NCBI GenBank assembly: GCA_017504405.1
Contig: JAFVRG010000013.1
Location: 1-46,873 of the forward strand
Reading direction: 5' to 3'
Source of the DNA: Clostridia bacterium
Lineage (GTDB): Bacteria > Bacillota > Clostridia > Oscillospirales > CAG-272
Length of the DNA stretch: 46,873 nt
The stretch's first letter is position 1. Every line of letters starts with the position of its first letter. The notes beneath the pieces were generated by a model. The model was given only the letters and a program-made list of their open reading frames with translations. It searched no databases and was not told the origin of the DNA. Positions 39,935 to 46,562 of the stretch are shown here, one piece after another. A program made the position numbers and the translations under genes.

Positions 39935-40930
39935 ATGGAGGAAAAAATTAAGATAAGTCTGCCCAAGGGCGTACGTGAGCTCCTGAATAAGGATTGTGAG
40001 GATTTTAAAATTCTGAAGAAAAACGGCACTCCTAATATGAATGCCTTTATCAATCTTTTAATTGTAAATTTCTTTGAGGAGTTTTCGGCGAGCACAGAGA
40101 GCCTTCACGACGGAGTACGAGAGGCGCTATTCTCAGTACCCGAGGCGTATAAGCAGAGAGCATTTGACGGAATAATCAAATTGCTTTCGGGACGCACCGA
40201 CTACCTTGGAGAAAACGGCAGGAGCGTTACTCTGGCATTCAAGCCGACGAAAAGCTCGAGAAGAGAGGTATCTCACATAGAAAATCTCTTGCTGTCGAGC
40301 GAATCTCAATCCTCGTTTTATCGCCGTATGCTCGTTTCGTATTCCCGAAAAACGAAGGACGAGAGGGAGAGAATAATACATAAGGAAAATTACGAGCTGC
40401 TGCGACACGCGGAGAAACGGGGGATGAAGGTATGCATTACTCTTTCAAACGGCGAGGTTATGAACGGGTTGTCGGTTTATTCCGTTGCCCCGTCAAAGGA
40501 TGAGCTGTTCAATTATGTTCTCGCATATTCGAGTAAAGGAAATCATACAGTCCGCCTCGCATCTGTGGATATAGTCGCCGTTCTTTCGGATAGGGCGCAC
40601 ATTCCCGAGAAAAACAGAAAACTGTTTGACAGGCAGGTTGTGTGCGGAGTGCAGTACCCAATGTATTCAACCGATGATGAGCCGATAAGGGTGCGCCTGA
40701 CCGAGAAAGGGAAAAATCTTTTCAAAAAAATATACCTTTACCGCCCCACCCCCGTGAGTATTGACGGTGATGTGTACACCTTTGATTGCTCGGCAAGTCA
40801 GGTGCTATACTATTTTGAGAGGTTCGGAGAAAATGCGCTGATAATTTCTCCGAAAAGAATTGGGATATTTATGCGCAATTACTACCACTATGCACTCAAA
40901 AAATACAGAACGCTGTATGATAAGGAATAA
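39935..40930 (+). CDS. WYL-domain regulator with ribbon-helix-helix-like head
   Basis: A 331-aa regulator. The first 50 residues (KIKISLPKGVRELL, then NAFINLLIVNFFEEF) fit a ribbon-helix-helix DNA-binding fold. Residues about 150-230 form a WYL domain (ENYELLRHAEKRGMKVCITLSNGEV, YVLAYSSKGNHTVRLASVDIV), and a C-terminal part follows with VRLTEKGKNLFKKIYLYRP. ATG 39935 is chosen because AGAGG lies seven bases ahead; 14 more in-frame codons upstream cover the promoter. Its placement back-to-back with the pseudo-FtsH unit points to control of that unit. WYL regulators often repress defence or stress systems until a nucleic-acid-like signal appears. Confidence 0.83.
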   Translation: MEEKIKISLPKGVRELLNKDCEDFKILKKNGTPNMNAFINLLIVNFFEEFSASTESLHDGVREALFSVPEAYKQRAFDGIIKLLSGRTDYLGENGRSVTLAFKPTKSSRREVSHIENLLLSSESQSSFYRRMLVSYSRKTKDERERIIHKENYELLRHAEKRGMKVCITLSNGEVMNGLSVYSVAPSKDELFNYVLAYSSKGNHTVRLASVDIVAVLSDRAHIPEKNRKLFDRQVVCGVQYPMYSTDDEPIRVRLTEKGKNLFKKIYLYRPTPVSIDGDVYTFDCSASQVLYYFERFGENALIISPKRIGIFMRNYYHYALKKYRTLYDKE

Positions 40931-40936
40931 TATTAA

Positions 40937-41021
40937 GGGACTTAGTCACTGAGAACTCAGCAAAATCGGGACAAGCCAAGCTAAAAATGAAAGGCTCTCT
41001 GAGTTCTCAGTGCGAAGTCCC
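40937..41021 (+). repeat. Long inverted repeat after the RHH-WYL gene
   Basis: Outer arms gggactt (40937-40943) with aagtccc (41015-41021) and inner arms of 14 perfect pairs (40947-40960 with 40999-41012), with a loop of 38 bases. It lies seven bases past the WYL stop and directly ahead of repeat copy 4. It could be a terminator-like end structure or a remnant of a small mobile element. Confidence 0.7.
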
Positions 41022-41038
41022 CTTCGGGGCTCGCTTAA

Positions 41039-41284
41039 TTTTGAGCAGAAATCGCTGTTTTTCGTCCCGAAGGCGTACGAGGGTACGGCGAGAGGGCGAA
41101 AACGGCGATAGTAAACAAAAAGACCGATATAATCAAAGAAATTCGTGAGAATTTCTTCCTTATAAGACTCAGACGCTTTTTGAAAAAAGCTTAGCAAAAA
41201 CTTTTGCAAAGGGAAAAAGTAAAGGCGAGGCACTTTTCGTACTTCACCTTTTTTGTTTACGGTTGTGCCGAAATGAAGCAGCCC
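41039..41284 (+). repeat. Dispersed 3'-end repeat, copy 4 (composite, best preserved)
   Basis: In order: ttttgagcagaaa; a long hairpin (41051-41109) whose base pairs atcgctgtttt with aaaacggcgat; an AT-rich link; the short motif (41174-41205); the terminator for tepA (gaggcac.../...gtacttcacc); and the module tttacggttgtgccgaaatg ending at the tepA stop. It fills the 360-base gap together with the inverted repeat. Confidence 0.8.
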
Positions 41285-41290
41285 CTTTTC

Positions 41291-41977
41291 TTACTTGCTT
41301 TTATCCTGGCACATTTCTCTCAGGGCGGCGAGGGCGTGGGAAAGACCGCCGATTTCGTTGATAAGTCCGCATTCCACCGCCGCATCGCCGTCGAGCACCG
41401 AGCCTATGTCGTTGGCAAGCTCCTCGGTTTTCATCATAATGCTTTCAAGATATTCACGCTGAACGCTTGAATTTCTCACTATAAAATCGACAATCCTGTC
41501 CTGCATCTTCTGTAAATAATCAAAGGTCTGCGGTGCGCTGATAACCGTACCCCCTGTGCGTACGGGGTGTATTGTCATGGTTGCGCTCGGCACGATATAG
41601 CTTTTTTTAGCGCATACCGCCAGCGGTACGCCTATCGAGTGACCGCCACCGATAACCAGCGTCACCGTCGGCTTTTTCATAGAGGCGATAAGCTCCGCAA
41701 TCGCCAGCCCCGCCTCAACGTCACCGCCCATAGTGTTCAGAATTATGAGTATTCCGTCAATCTTTTCGCTCTCCTCAAGCTCCACGAGCAGGGGAATGAG
41801 ATGCTCGTATTTTGTTGTCTTCTGCTTCTCGTCGGAGATGTAATGTCCCTCTATCTGCCCGATTATTGAAAGACAGTAAAATTTATAATCGCCCGAGTCG
41901 GTAACCGTGCTGCCCGTTTCTATTATACTGTCAAGTGCCTCGTTTTCTTCGCCGCTTTGGTTGTTTTTATCCGCCAT
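41291..41977 (-). CDS. tepA: ClpP-class serine protease, TepA-like
   Basis: A 228-aa protein of the ClpP/crotonase fold, very close in layout to Bacillus TepA (YmfB): IGQIEGHYISDEKQKTTKYEHLIP, ILIILNTMGGDVEAGLAIAE, GGGHSIGVPLA with the likely nucleophile Ser114, and TMTIHPVR with His137. TepA has been linked to protein export and SASP turnover, but its substrates are poorly known. No signal peptide, so cytoplasmic or peripheral. ATG start with AAGGAG about ten bases upstream. Single gene ending in repeat copy 4. Confidence 0.88.
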   Translation of the reverse strand: MADKNNQSGEENEALDSIIETGSTVTDSGDYKFYCLSIIGQIEGHYISDEKQKTTKYEHLIPLLVELEESEKIDGILIILNTMGGDVEAGLAIAELIASMKKPTVTLVIGGGHSIGVPLAVCAKKSYIVPSATMTIHPVRTGGTVISAPQTFDYLQKMQDRIVDFIVRNSSVQREYLESIMMKTEELANDIGSVLDGDAAVECGLINEIGGLSHALAALREMCQDKSK

Positions 41978-42044
41978 TTTGAAAATTCTCCTTCGAAAAA
42001 CATAATTTTTAGGTATTTTTTGTTGTAAATCTTTTATTTATACA

Positions 42045-42073
42045 TTTACAAACCGATTTTTTTGTGTTATAAT
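42045..42073 (+). promoter_or_regulatory. Promoter of pduL
   Basis: TTTACA (42045-42050), 17-base spacer, perfect TATAAT (42068-42073). Confidence 0.85.
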
Positions 42074-42108
42074 AGTCGGTGGAATAAAAAACAGAAGGAG
42101 TTTTCAGT

Positions 42109-42705
42109 ATGAAAGAAATTCTTGTAGAAACCTCTGCCCGCCACGTGCACCTCTCAAAAGAGGCAGTTGAGGCACTTTTCGGCGCAGGACACACCCTCAC
42201 GAAGAAGAAGGATTTGTCCCAGCCCGGTCAGTTTGCATGTGAGGAAAGAGTTACGGTTGTAAACAAGGCAATTGACAGAAAAACAGGAGCAACGGTAGAG
42301 AAAACCCTCGTCGCTTCGGTTCTCGGCCCCGAGAGACCTGACAGCCAGGTAGAGCTTTCCTTCACCGATGCGAGAAACCTCGGCGTAACCGCCCCCATTC
42401 GTGAGTCGGGCGACGTTAACGGCACCCCCGGCGTGCTGCTCAAGGGCCCCGCAGGTGAAATCGCTATTGATAAGGGTGTAATCATTGCAAAGCGTCATAT
42501 ACATATGACACCCGAGGACGCAGCCGAGCTTGGCGTTTCCGACAAGGAAATTGTTAAGGTTGCGATTAACACCGCACGCCCCCTCATTTTTGACGACGTA
42601 GTAGTACGTGTTTCCCCCAAATTCTCACTCGCTATGCACATCGACACTGACGAATGCAATGCGGCAGCGTCATTTGGAGAAGTATACGGTACGATAGTTA
42701 AATAA
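42109..42705 (+). CDS. pduL: PduL-type phosphate acyltransferase
   Basis: A 198-aa enzyme that swaps acyl-CoA and acyl-phosphate (propanoyl or acetyl). The two metal-binding repeats each carry a His motif, RHVHLS (11-16) and RHIHMT (129-134), as in PduL. No N-terminal encapsulation peptide and no microcompartment genes are in the window, so it probably acts in the cytosol as a phosphotransacetylase feeding acetate formation. ATG with AAGGAG eight bases ahead. Single gene. No acetate kinase is present here. Confidence 0.92.
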   Translation: MKEILVETSARHVHLSKEAVEALFGAGHTLTKKKDLSQPGQFACEERVTVVNKAIDRKTGATVEKTLVASVLGPERPDSQVELSFTDARNLGVTAPIRESGDVNGTPGVLLKGPAGEIAIDKGVIIAKRHIHMTPEDAAELGVSDKEIVKVAINTARPLIFDDVVVRVSPKFSLAMHIDTDECNAAASFGEVYGTIVK

Positions 42706-42890
42706 TAGGGCTTCGTATTTTGGCGCTTTTCGCCGTTTTCCCGCAAGCTCGCTGTATTCTATACAGCTTCGGCGTGAAGAACGACAAAAATCACTCAAAA
42801 TCCGTGCGCCCGCAGGGTTGATTTAATACCAAATCGGCGTTTTTGGGAGTTCCCCATTAAAGTCAAAAACCAAACAGAAAAAATTTTAAA
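42706..42890 (+). other. Structured intergenic segment after pduL
   Basis: About 190 bases without a gene. It holds ggcg/cgcc near 42722 and a perfect seven-pair hairpin gctgtat/atacagc (about 42752-42768), but no clean T-run or promoter I trust. It could be an intergenic repeat present elsewhere in the genome. Confidence 0.35.
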
Positions 42891-42903
42891 GGAGATATAT
42901 ATT

Positions 42904-43608
42904 ATGACAGATAACATCATCTATTCTGCCGAGGTGCAGAATATGTGCGTTGTTGCCAAGGGTCCTCATCACGGTCCCGCTCCGATTCCCGAGGAGGGAC
43001 TCTGGGTTAAGGCAAAGGAAATTTCGGACATTTCCGCTTACACTCACGGTGTGGGCTGGTGTGCTCCCCAGCAGGGCGCTTGCAAGCTCTCGCTGAATGT
43101 AAAGAACGGTATCATCGAGGAGGCTCTTGTTGAGACCATCGGATGCTCTGGTATGACTCACTCTGCGGCTATGGCTGCTGAAATTCTGCCCGGTAAGACC
43201 ATTCTCGAGGCTCTTAACACCGACCTCGTTTGCGATGCTATCAATACCGCCATGAGAGAGCTCTTCCTTCAGATAGTTTACGGACGCTCGCAGTCCGCAT
43301 TCTCTGAGGGCGGTCTTGTAATCGGCGCAGGTATGGAGGACCTCGGTAAGGGTGAGCGCTCGATGGTTGGTACTATGTACGGTACTAAGGCAAAGGGTGT
43401 CCGTTACCTCGAAATGACTGAGGGCTACTGCACCAGAATGGCGCTCGACGCAGACAATCAGGTTATAGGCTATGAGTTCGTATCCCTCGGCAAGATGACT
43501 GATTTCATCAAGAAGGGTATGGAGCCTAACGAAGCATACGAGAAGTCGAAGGGTACCTACGGCAGATTCAACGACGCTGTTAAGTACATCGACCCCCGTA
43601 AAGAGTAA
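42904..43608 (+). CDS. NifU/IscU-like iron-sulfur scaffold protein
   Basis: A 234-aa protein whose centre matches the NifU N-terminal fold: GWCAPQQGACKLS (Cys53, Cys60), then GCSGMTHSAAMAAEILPGKTILEAL (Cys81) and Cys110. It is longer than IscU (about 130 aa), with an extra C-terminal part (YLEMTEGYCTRMALD and FVSLGKMTDFIKKGMEPNEAY). No IscS or SUF genes are nearby. Strong ribosome site (AAAGGAG). It ends 13 bases before the GGGtGRT gene, a pairing conserved in Clostridia. It probably binds an Fe-S cluster for its partner; the client is unknown. Confidence 0.85.
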   Translation: MTDNIIYSAEVQNMCVVAKGPHHGPAPIPEEGLWVKAKEISDISAYTHGVGWCAPQQGACKLSLNVKNGIIEEALVETIGCSGMTHSAAMAAEILPGKTILEALNTDLVCDAINTAMRELFLQIVYGRSQSAFSEGGLVIGAGMEDLGKGERSMVGTMYGTKAKGVRYLEMTEGYCTRMALDADNQVIGYEFVSLGKMTDFIKKGMEPNEAYEKSKGTYGRFNDAVKYIDPRKE

Positions 43609-43621
43609 GGAGGAAATATAA

Positions 43622-44623
43622 ATGGCTAAGTTTGAAGGATATGAAAGAAGAGAGGCGAAAATCCTCGCAGCTCTCAAGGAATACGGAATTTCCTCTATTG
43701 ACGAATGTAAGGAAATATGCGATGCAAAGGGCATCAACCCCTACAAGATTGTAGAGGAAACCCAGCCTATCGCATTTGAAAACGCAAAATGGGCATACAC
43801 CGTCGGCGCAGCTATCGCAATCAAGAAGGGCTGCACAAAGGCATCTGACGCAGCGGCAGCTATCGGTATCGGTTTGCAGGCATTCTGCATCCCCGGCTCG
43901 GTTGCTGAAAACCGCAAGGTTGGTCTTGGCCACGGAAACCTCGGCGCAATGCTCCTCTCCGAGGAGACCGAGTGCTTCTGCTTTTTGGCAGGTCACGAGT
44001 CCTTTGCAGCAGCAGAGGGCGCAATCAAAATCGCTCTTAACGCAAATAAGGTAAGAGTTAAGCCCCTGCGTGTTATCCTCAACGGTCTTGGCAAGGATGC
44101 GGCTATGATTATTTCGAGAATCAATGGCTTTACATACGTACAGACCGAGTTTGACCCCTACGCAGAGGAGGTTAAGGTAATTAAGGAAACCGCATACTCC
44201 AACGGCGACAGAGCAAAGGTTAAGTGCTACGGCGCAGACAACGTACCCGAGGGTGTTGCAATAATGCGCCTTGAAAACGTTGGCGTTTCTATCACAGGTA
44301 ACTCCACTAACCCCACCCGTTTCCAGCATCCTGTTGCAGGAACCTACAAGAAGTGGTGTAACGAGAACGGCGTTAAGTACTTCTCGGTCGCATCGGGCGG
44401 CGGTACAGGTAGAACCCTGCATCCCGACAACATGGCGGCAGGCCCTGCTTCCTACGGTATGACCGATACTATGGGTAGAATGCACGGCGACGCACAGTTC
44501 GCAGGCTCTTCCTCAGTTCCCGCACACGTAGAAATGATGGGACTCATCGGAGCAGGTAACAACCCTATGGTCGGTATGACTGTAGCAGTTGCCGTTGCGA
44601 TTGAAGAAGCTTCAAAGGCTTGA
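43622..44623 (+). CDS. GGGtGRT family protein
   Basis: A 333-aa protein named for its motif GGGTGRT (residues 259-265), followed by the highly conserved LHPDNMAAGPASYGMTDTMG and MHGDAQFAGSSSVPAHVEMMG. Other conserved-looking parts are KWAYTVGAAIAIKKG and LGHGNLGAMLLSEETECFCFLAGHE (two Cys near 118-120). No signal peptide; probably cytosolic. The biochemical role is unknown. It sits 13 bases after the NifU-like gene, so an iron-sulfur enzyme or assembly partner is plausible. AGGAGG site ahead of ATG. Confidence 0.85.
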   Translation: MAKFEGYERREAKILAALKEYGISSIDECKEICDAKGINPYKIVEETQPIAFENAKWAYTVGAAIAIKKGCTKASDAAAAIGIGLQAFCIPGSVAENRKVGLGHGNLGAMLLSEETECFCFLAGHESFAAAEGAIKIALNANKVRVKPLRVILNGLGKDAAMIISRINGFTYVQTEFDPYAEEVKVIKETAYSNGDRAKVKCYGADNVPEGVAIMRLENVGVSITGNSTNPTRFQHPVAGTYKKWCNENGVKYFSVASGGGTGRTLHPDNMAAGPASYGMTDTMGRMHGDAQFAGSSSVPAHVEMMGLIGAGNNPMVGMTVAVAVAIEEASKA

Positions 44624-44646
44624 TTTATAAGGGTTTTTAAGAAAAT

Positions 44647-44685
44647 TACCCCTATCGTTGTTTAGACGATAGGGGTATATTTTTT
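44647..44685 (+). terminator. Intrinsic terminator of the NifU-like/GGGtGRT unit
   Basis: Eleven perfect pairs (44648-44658 with 44666-44676) and a T-run at 44679-44685. Confidence 0.92.
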
Positions 44686-44688
44686 GCC

Positions 44689-44733
44689 CTTTGCCGACAT
44701 TTTGCCGACATTATTTTCAAGTTGACGGCAAAG
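44689..44733. other. Tandem and inverted repeats at the edge of a mobile segment
   Basis: Two exact 11-base tandem copies of tttgccgacat (44690-44700 and 44701-44711) and an eight-base inverted repeat, ctttgccg (44689-44696) with cggcaaag (44726-44733). It lies exactly where ordinary chromosomal genes give way to phage-like genes, so it is a candidate attachment or recombinase-binding site. No integrase is visible. Confidence 0.5.
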
Positions 44734-44830
44734 AAAATCATCATCTTATTTTCACCTATTATATTTGCGGAAATCTTCCGCTTCTTTTTCAGCAAGCACA
44801 AGACACAATTAGACAGTTAAGGAGGTCTAT

Positions 44831-45397
44831 ATGACCAACAAAGAAAGATTTTTGGAGCTTTGCTCCAAGGTAAAACGAGAAGGCATTGAAGACCTCGTTA
44901 AGTGGTTGGAAGCCAGCGACTTCTTCTATGCTCCCGCAAGTACAAGATTCCACGGTTCTTATGCCGGCGGACTTCTTGAGCATTCGCTGAATGTTTACGA
45001 TGAGCTCGTAAGATTGCTTGCCGCATATCCCGAAGTTAAGACTTCTGAGGAGACAGCAATCATTATCTCTATCTTCCACGACCTGTGCAAAGTCAATATG
45101 TACGGGGTCGAGAAGCGTAACCGCAAGGACGCGAATGGCAGATGGGAAAGCTACGACGCCTACACTTCTGATGAGAAGTTCCACTACGGCGGTCACGGTA
45201 GTAAATCCGTGTTTATTCTTCAAAACTATATGAAGATTACCGCAGAGGAAGCGGTGGCAATCAACTGTCATATGAGCTGCTGGGACGGCAACAATTCCGT
45301 CGGTGCCGCTTATGAGCAGTATCCTCTTGCTTGGCTTCTTCACGTTGCCGACGAGAGTGCAACTTACATAAAGGAAGGTAAGAAGAATGAAGGTTAA
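44831..45397 (+). CDS. HD-domain protein (phage-type)
   Basis: A 188-aa protein with an HD phosphohydrolase core: HGSYAGGLLEHSLNVYDEL gives the first His, IFHDLCKVN the HD pair, and YGGHGSKSV plus INCHMSCWD the later metal ligands. Proteins of this kind are common in phages and mobile elements; nucleotide or cyclic-nucleotide hydrolysis is possible, but substrate is unknown. AGGAGG about five bases ahead of ATG. It overlaps the next gene by 11 bases. Confidence 0.82.
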   Translation: MTNKERFLELCSKVKREGIEDLVKWLEASDFFYAPASTRFHGSYAGGLLEHSLNVYDELVRLLAAYPEVKTSEETAIIISIFHDLCKVNMYGVEKRNRKDANGRWESYDAYTSDEKFHYGGHGSKSVFILQNYMKITAEEAVAINCHMSCWDGNNSVGAAYEQYPLAWLLHVADESATYIKEGKKNEG

Positions 45398-45608
45398 GGT
45401 AAGACTTGATACGCTATCGGATATCAAAGGTTTCGTAAATGCGGTCAGCCCTATTGCAGCCGAAGTGCATCTTACTGACGGTAACAATCTTACGGTCAGT
45501 GCCAAGTCCATTCTCGGCGCTATGTACACAATGGAATGGAGCGAAGTTTATTGCACCTGTGACAAGGATATTTACAGCATTATTCGCACCTTTATCGTGG
45601 AGGAGTGA
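45387..45608 (+). CDS. HPr-like small protein lacking the phospho-histidine
   Basis: A 73-aa protein whose middle (DIKGFVNAVSPIAAEVHLTDG, then VSAKSILGAMYTMEWSEVY) resembles the HPr fold of the PTS system, including the KSILGAM block that corresponds to KSIMGVM with Ser46. The N-terminal GIHARP strand with the phosphorylated His is absent. So it cannot be a normal phosphocarrier; a binding or regulatory role in the mobile element is possible. ATG 45387 with AAGGAAGG ahead; overlaps the HD gene. Confidence 0.65.
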   Translation: MKVKVRLDTLSDIKGFVNAVSPIAAEVHLTDGNNLTVSAKSILGAMYTMEWSEVYCTCDKDIYSIIRTFIVEE

Positions 45609-45610
45609 CG

Positions 45611-46039
45611 ATGGGACTTGACAACAGATTTATGGGACATTTCAAAAACCACCCCGAAGTTGAAATAAGCCTTGCATATTTCCGCAAGTATTTCAACTTA
45701 AACGAATGGATGCTTCAACACTGTGCTCCCGTTCAGGAAGACAATCCTTACGACGTTATCGTAACCAAAGACAATCTCAAGGATTTGCTTAAAGAAATCG
45801 AGCCGATTGCACAGGAACTTAACAAGTTCAACTACAATCAGATTGCTTACTACGAAGATAACGGATACCCGCAGGAGTTCGTGGAAAGGTTTTACGATAC
45901 GGAGTTCACCCCGTCGTGTAGCAATACATTCGCTGCCGGACACAAGCTCGTTAAACTTTATCGAAATGTGCTGGTAATGATTGAGATGCTCGAAGACAAC
46001 GAGGAAGACTTCTACATTACTTTCTATAGCAGTTTCTAA
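45611..46039 (+). CDS. Hypothetical protein of the phage-like segment
   Basis: A 142-aa acidic protein without a family I can name. Notable parts are HPEVEISLAYFRKYFNLNEWM, EDNPYDVIVTKDNLKDLLKEIEP and a C-terminal helix (KLVKLYRNVLVMIEMLEDNEEDF). No signal peptide. ATG 45611 is preferred over GTG 45605 because AGGAG at 45601-45605 would overlap the GTG. It starts two bases after the HPr-like gene stops and is followed by the HAD gene. Confidence 0.7.
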   Translation: MGLDNRFMGHFKNHPEVEISLAYFRKYFNLNEWMLQHCAPVQEDNPYDVIVTKDNLKDLLKEIEPIAQELNKFNYNQIAYYEDNGYPQEFVERFYDTEFTPSCSNTFAAGHKLVKLYRNVLVMIEMLEDNEEDFYITFYSSF

Positions 46040-46048
46040 GGAGGCAAT

Positions 46049-46528
46049 ATGAAAGTCATTTTTCTTGACGTAGACGGCGTTCTCAACAGTGTTGACACAT
46101 CTGAAGTCTTTCAGGGGTTTGTTGGCATCGAGGATAAGCTCGTGTCAAAACTCCGAAAGATTGTCAGAGCAACTGGCGCTCAAATCGTTCTTTCATCTTC
46201 GTGGAAGCACGATTGGGAGCCGCTCGACAAAGACAAACAAAACAAATACGGTGATTACCTCGACCAAAAGCTTAAAAAGTATTTGCTCTCCGCAGTTGAT
46301 AAAACCAGTGAAGCGAATTCTGAATGTCGCGGCGAAGGCATCATCGAGTGGGTGGGAGCCCACGAAGTAGATTCATTTATTATTCTCGACGACGAATGGT
46401 TCGATTTTAAGGAACTCGGACTCCAATCGAGGGTAATCAAAACTGAGTTTTATGACGAGAACGGCGGTCTGACAGACGACCACGTTGAACTTGCCATCGA
46501 ACTCTTAAACAGTGAAATTCCCAATTAA
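46049..46528 (+). CDS. HAD-superfamily protein
   Basis: A 159-aa protein with HAD motifs: FLDVDGVLNS (motif I, Asp7 and Asp9), VLSSSWKHDW (motif II serine) and IILDDEW (acidic motif IV). It matches the HAD domain type found alone in phages and fused in Swiss-Army-Knife RNA-repair proteins. Likely a phosphatase on nucleotides or RNA ends; substrate unknown. AGGAGG with good spacing. Part of the phage-like run; independent of the RtcB locus 11 kb away. Confidence 0.8.
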   Translation: MKVIFLDVDGVLNSVDTSEVFQGFVGIEDKLVSKLRKIVRATGAQIVLSSSWKHDWEPLDKDKQNKYGDYLDQKLKKYLLSAVDKTSEANSECRGEGIIEWVGAHEVDSFIILDDEWFDFKELGLQSRVIKTEFYDENGGLTDDHVELAIELLNSEIPN

Positions 46529-46562
46529 GGGTTTCAAATAATACATAAGGAAGGTAAATCCA

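Noticed and set aside
42109..42705. Bacterial microcompartment locus around pduL
   Set aside because: No shell-protein genes or encapsulation peptide; pduL stands alone.
43580..44485. Open frame of 301 codons on the minus strand
   Set aside because: Antisense to the GGGtGRT gene, with Cys-rich low-plausibility sequence and no ribosome site.
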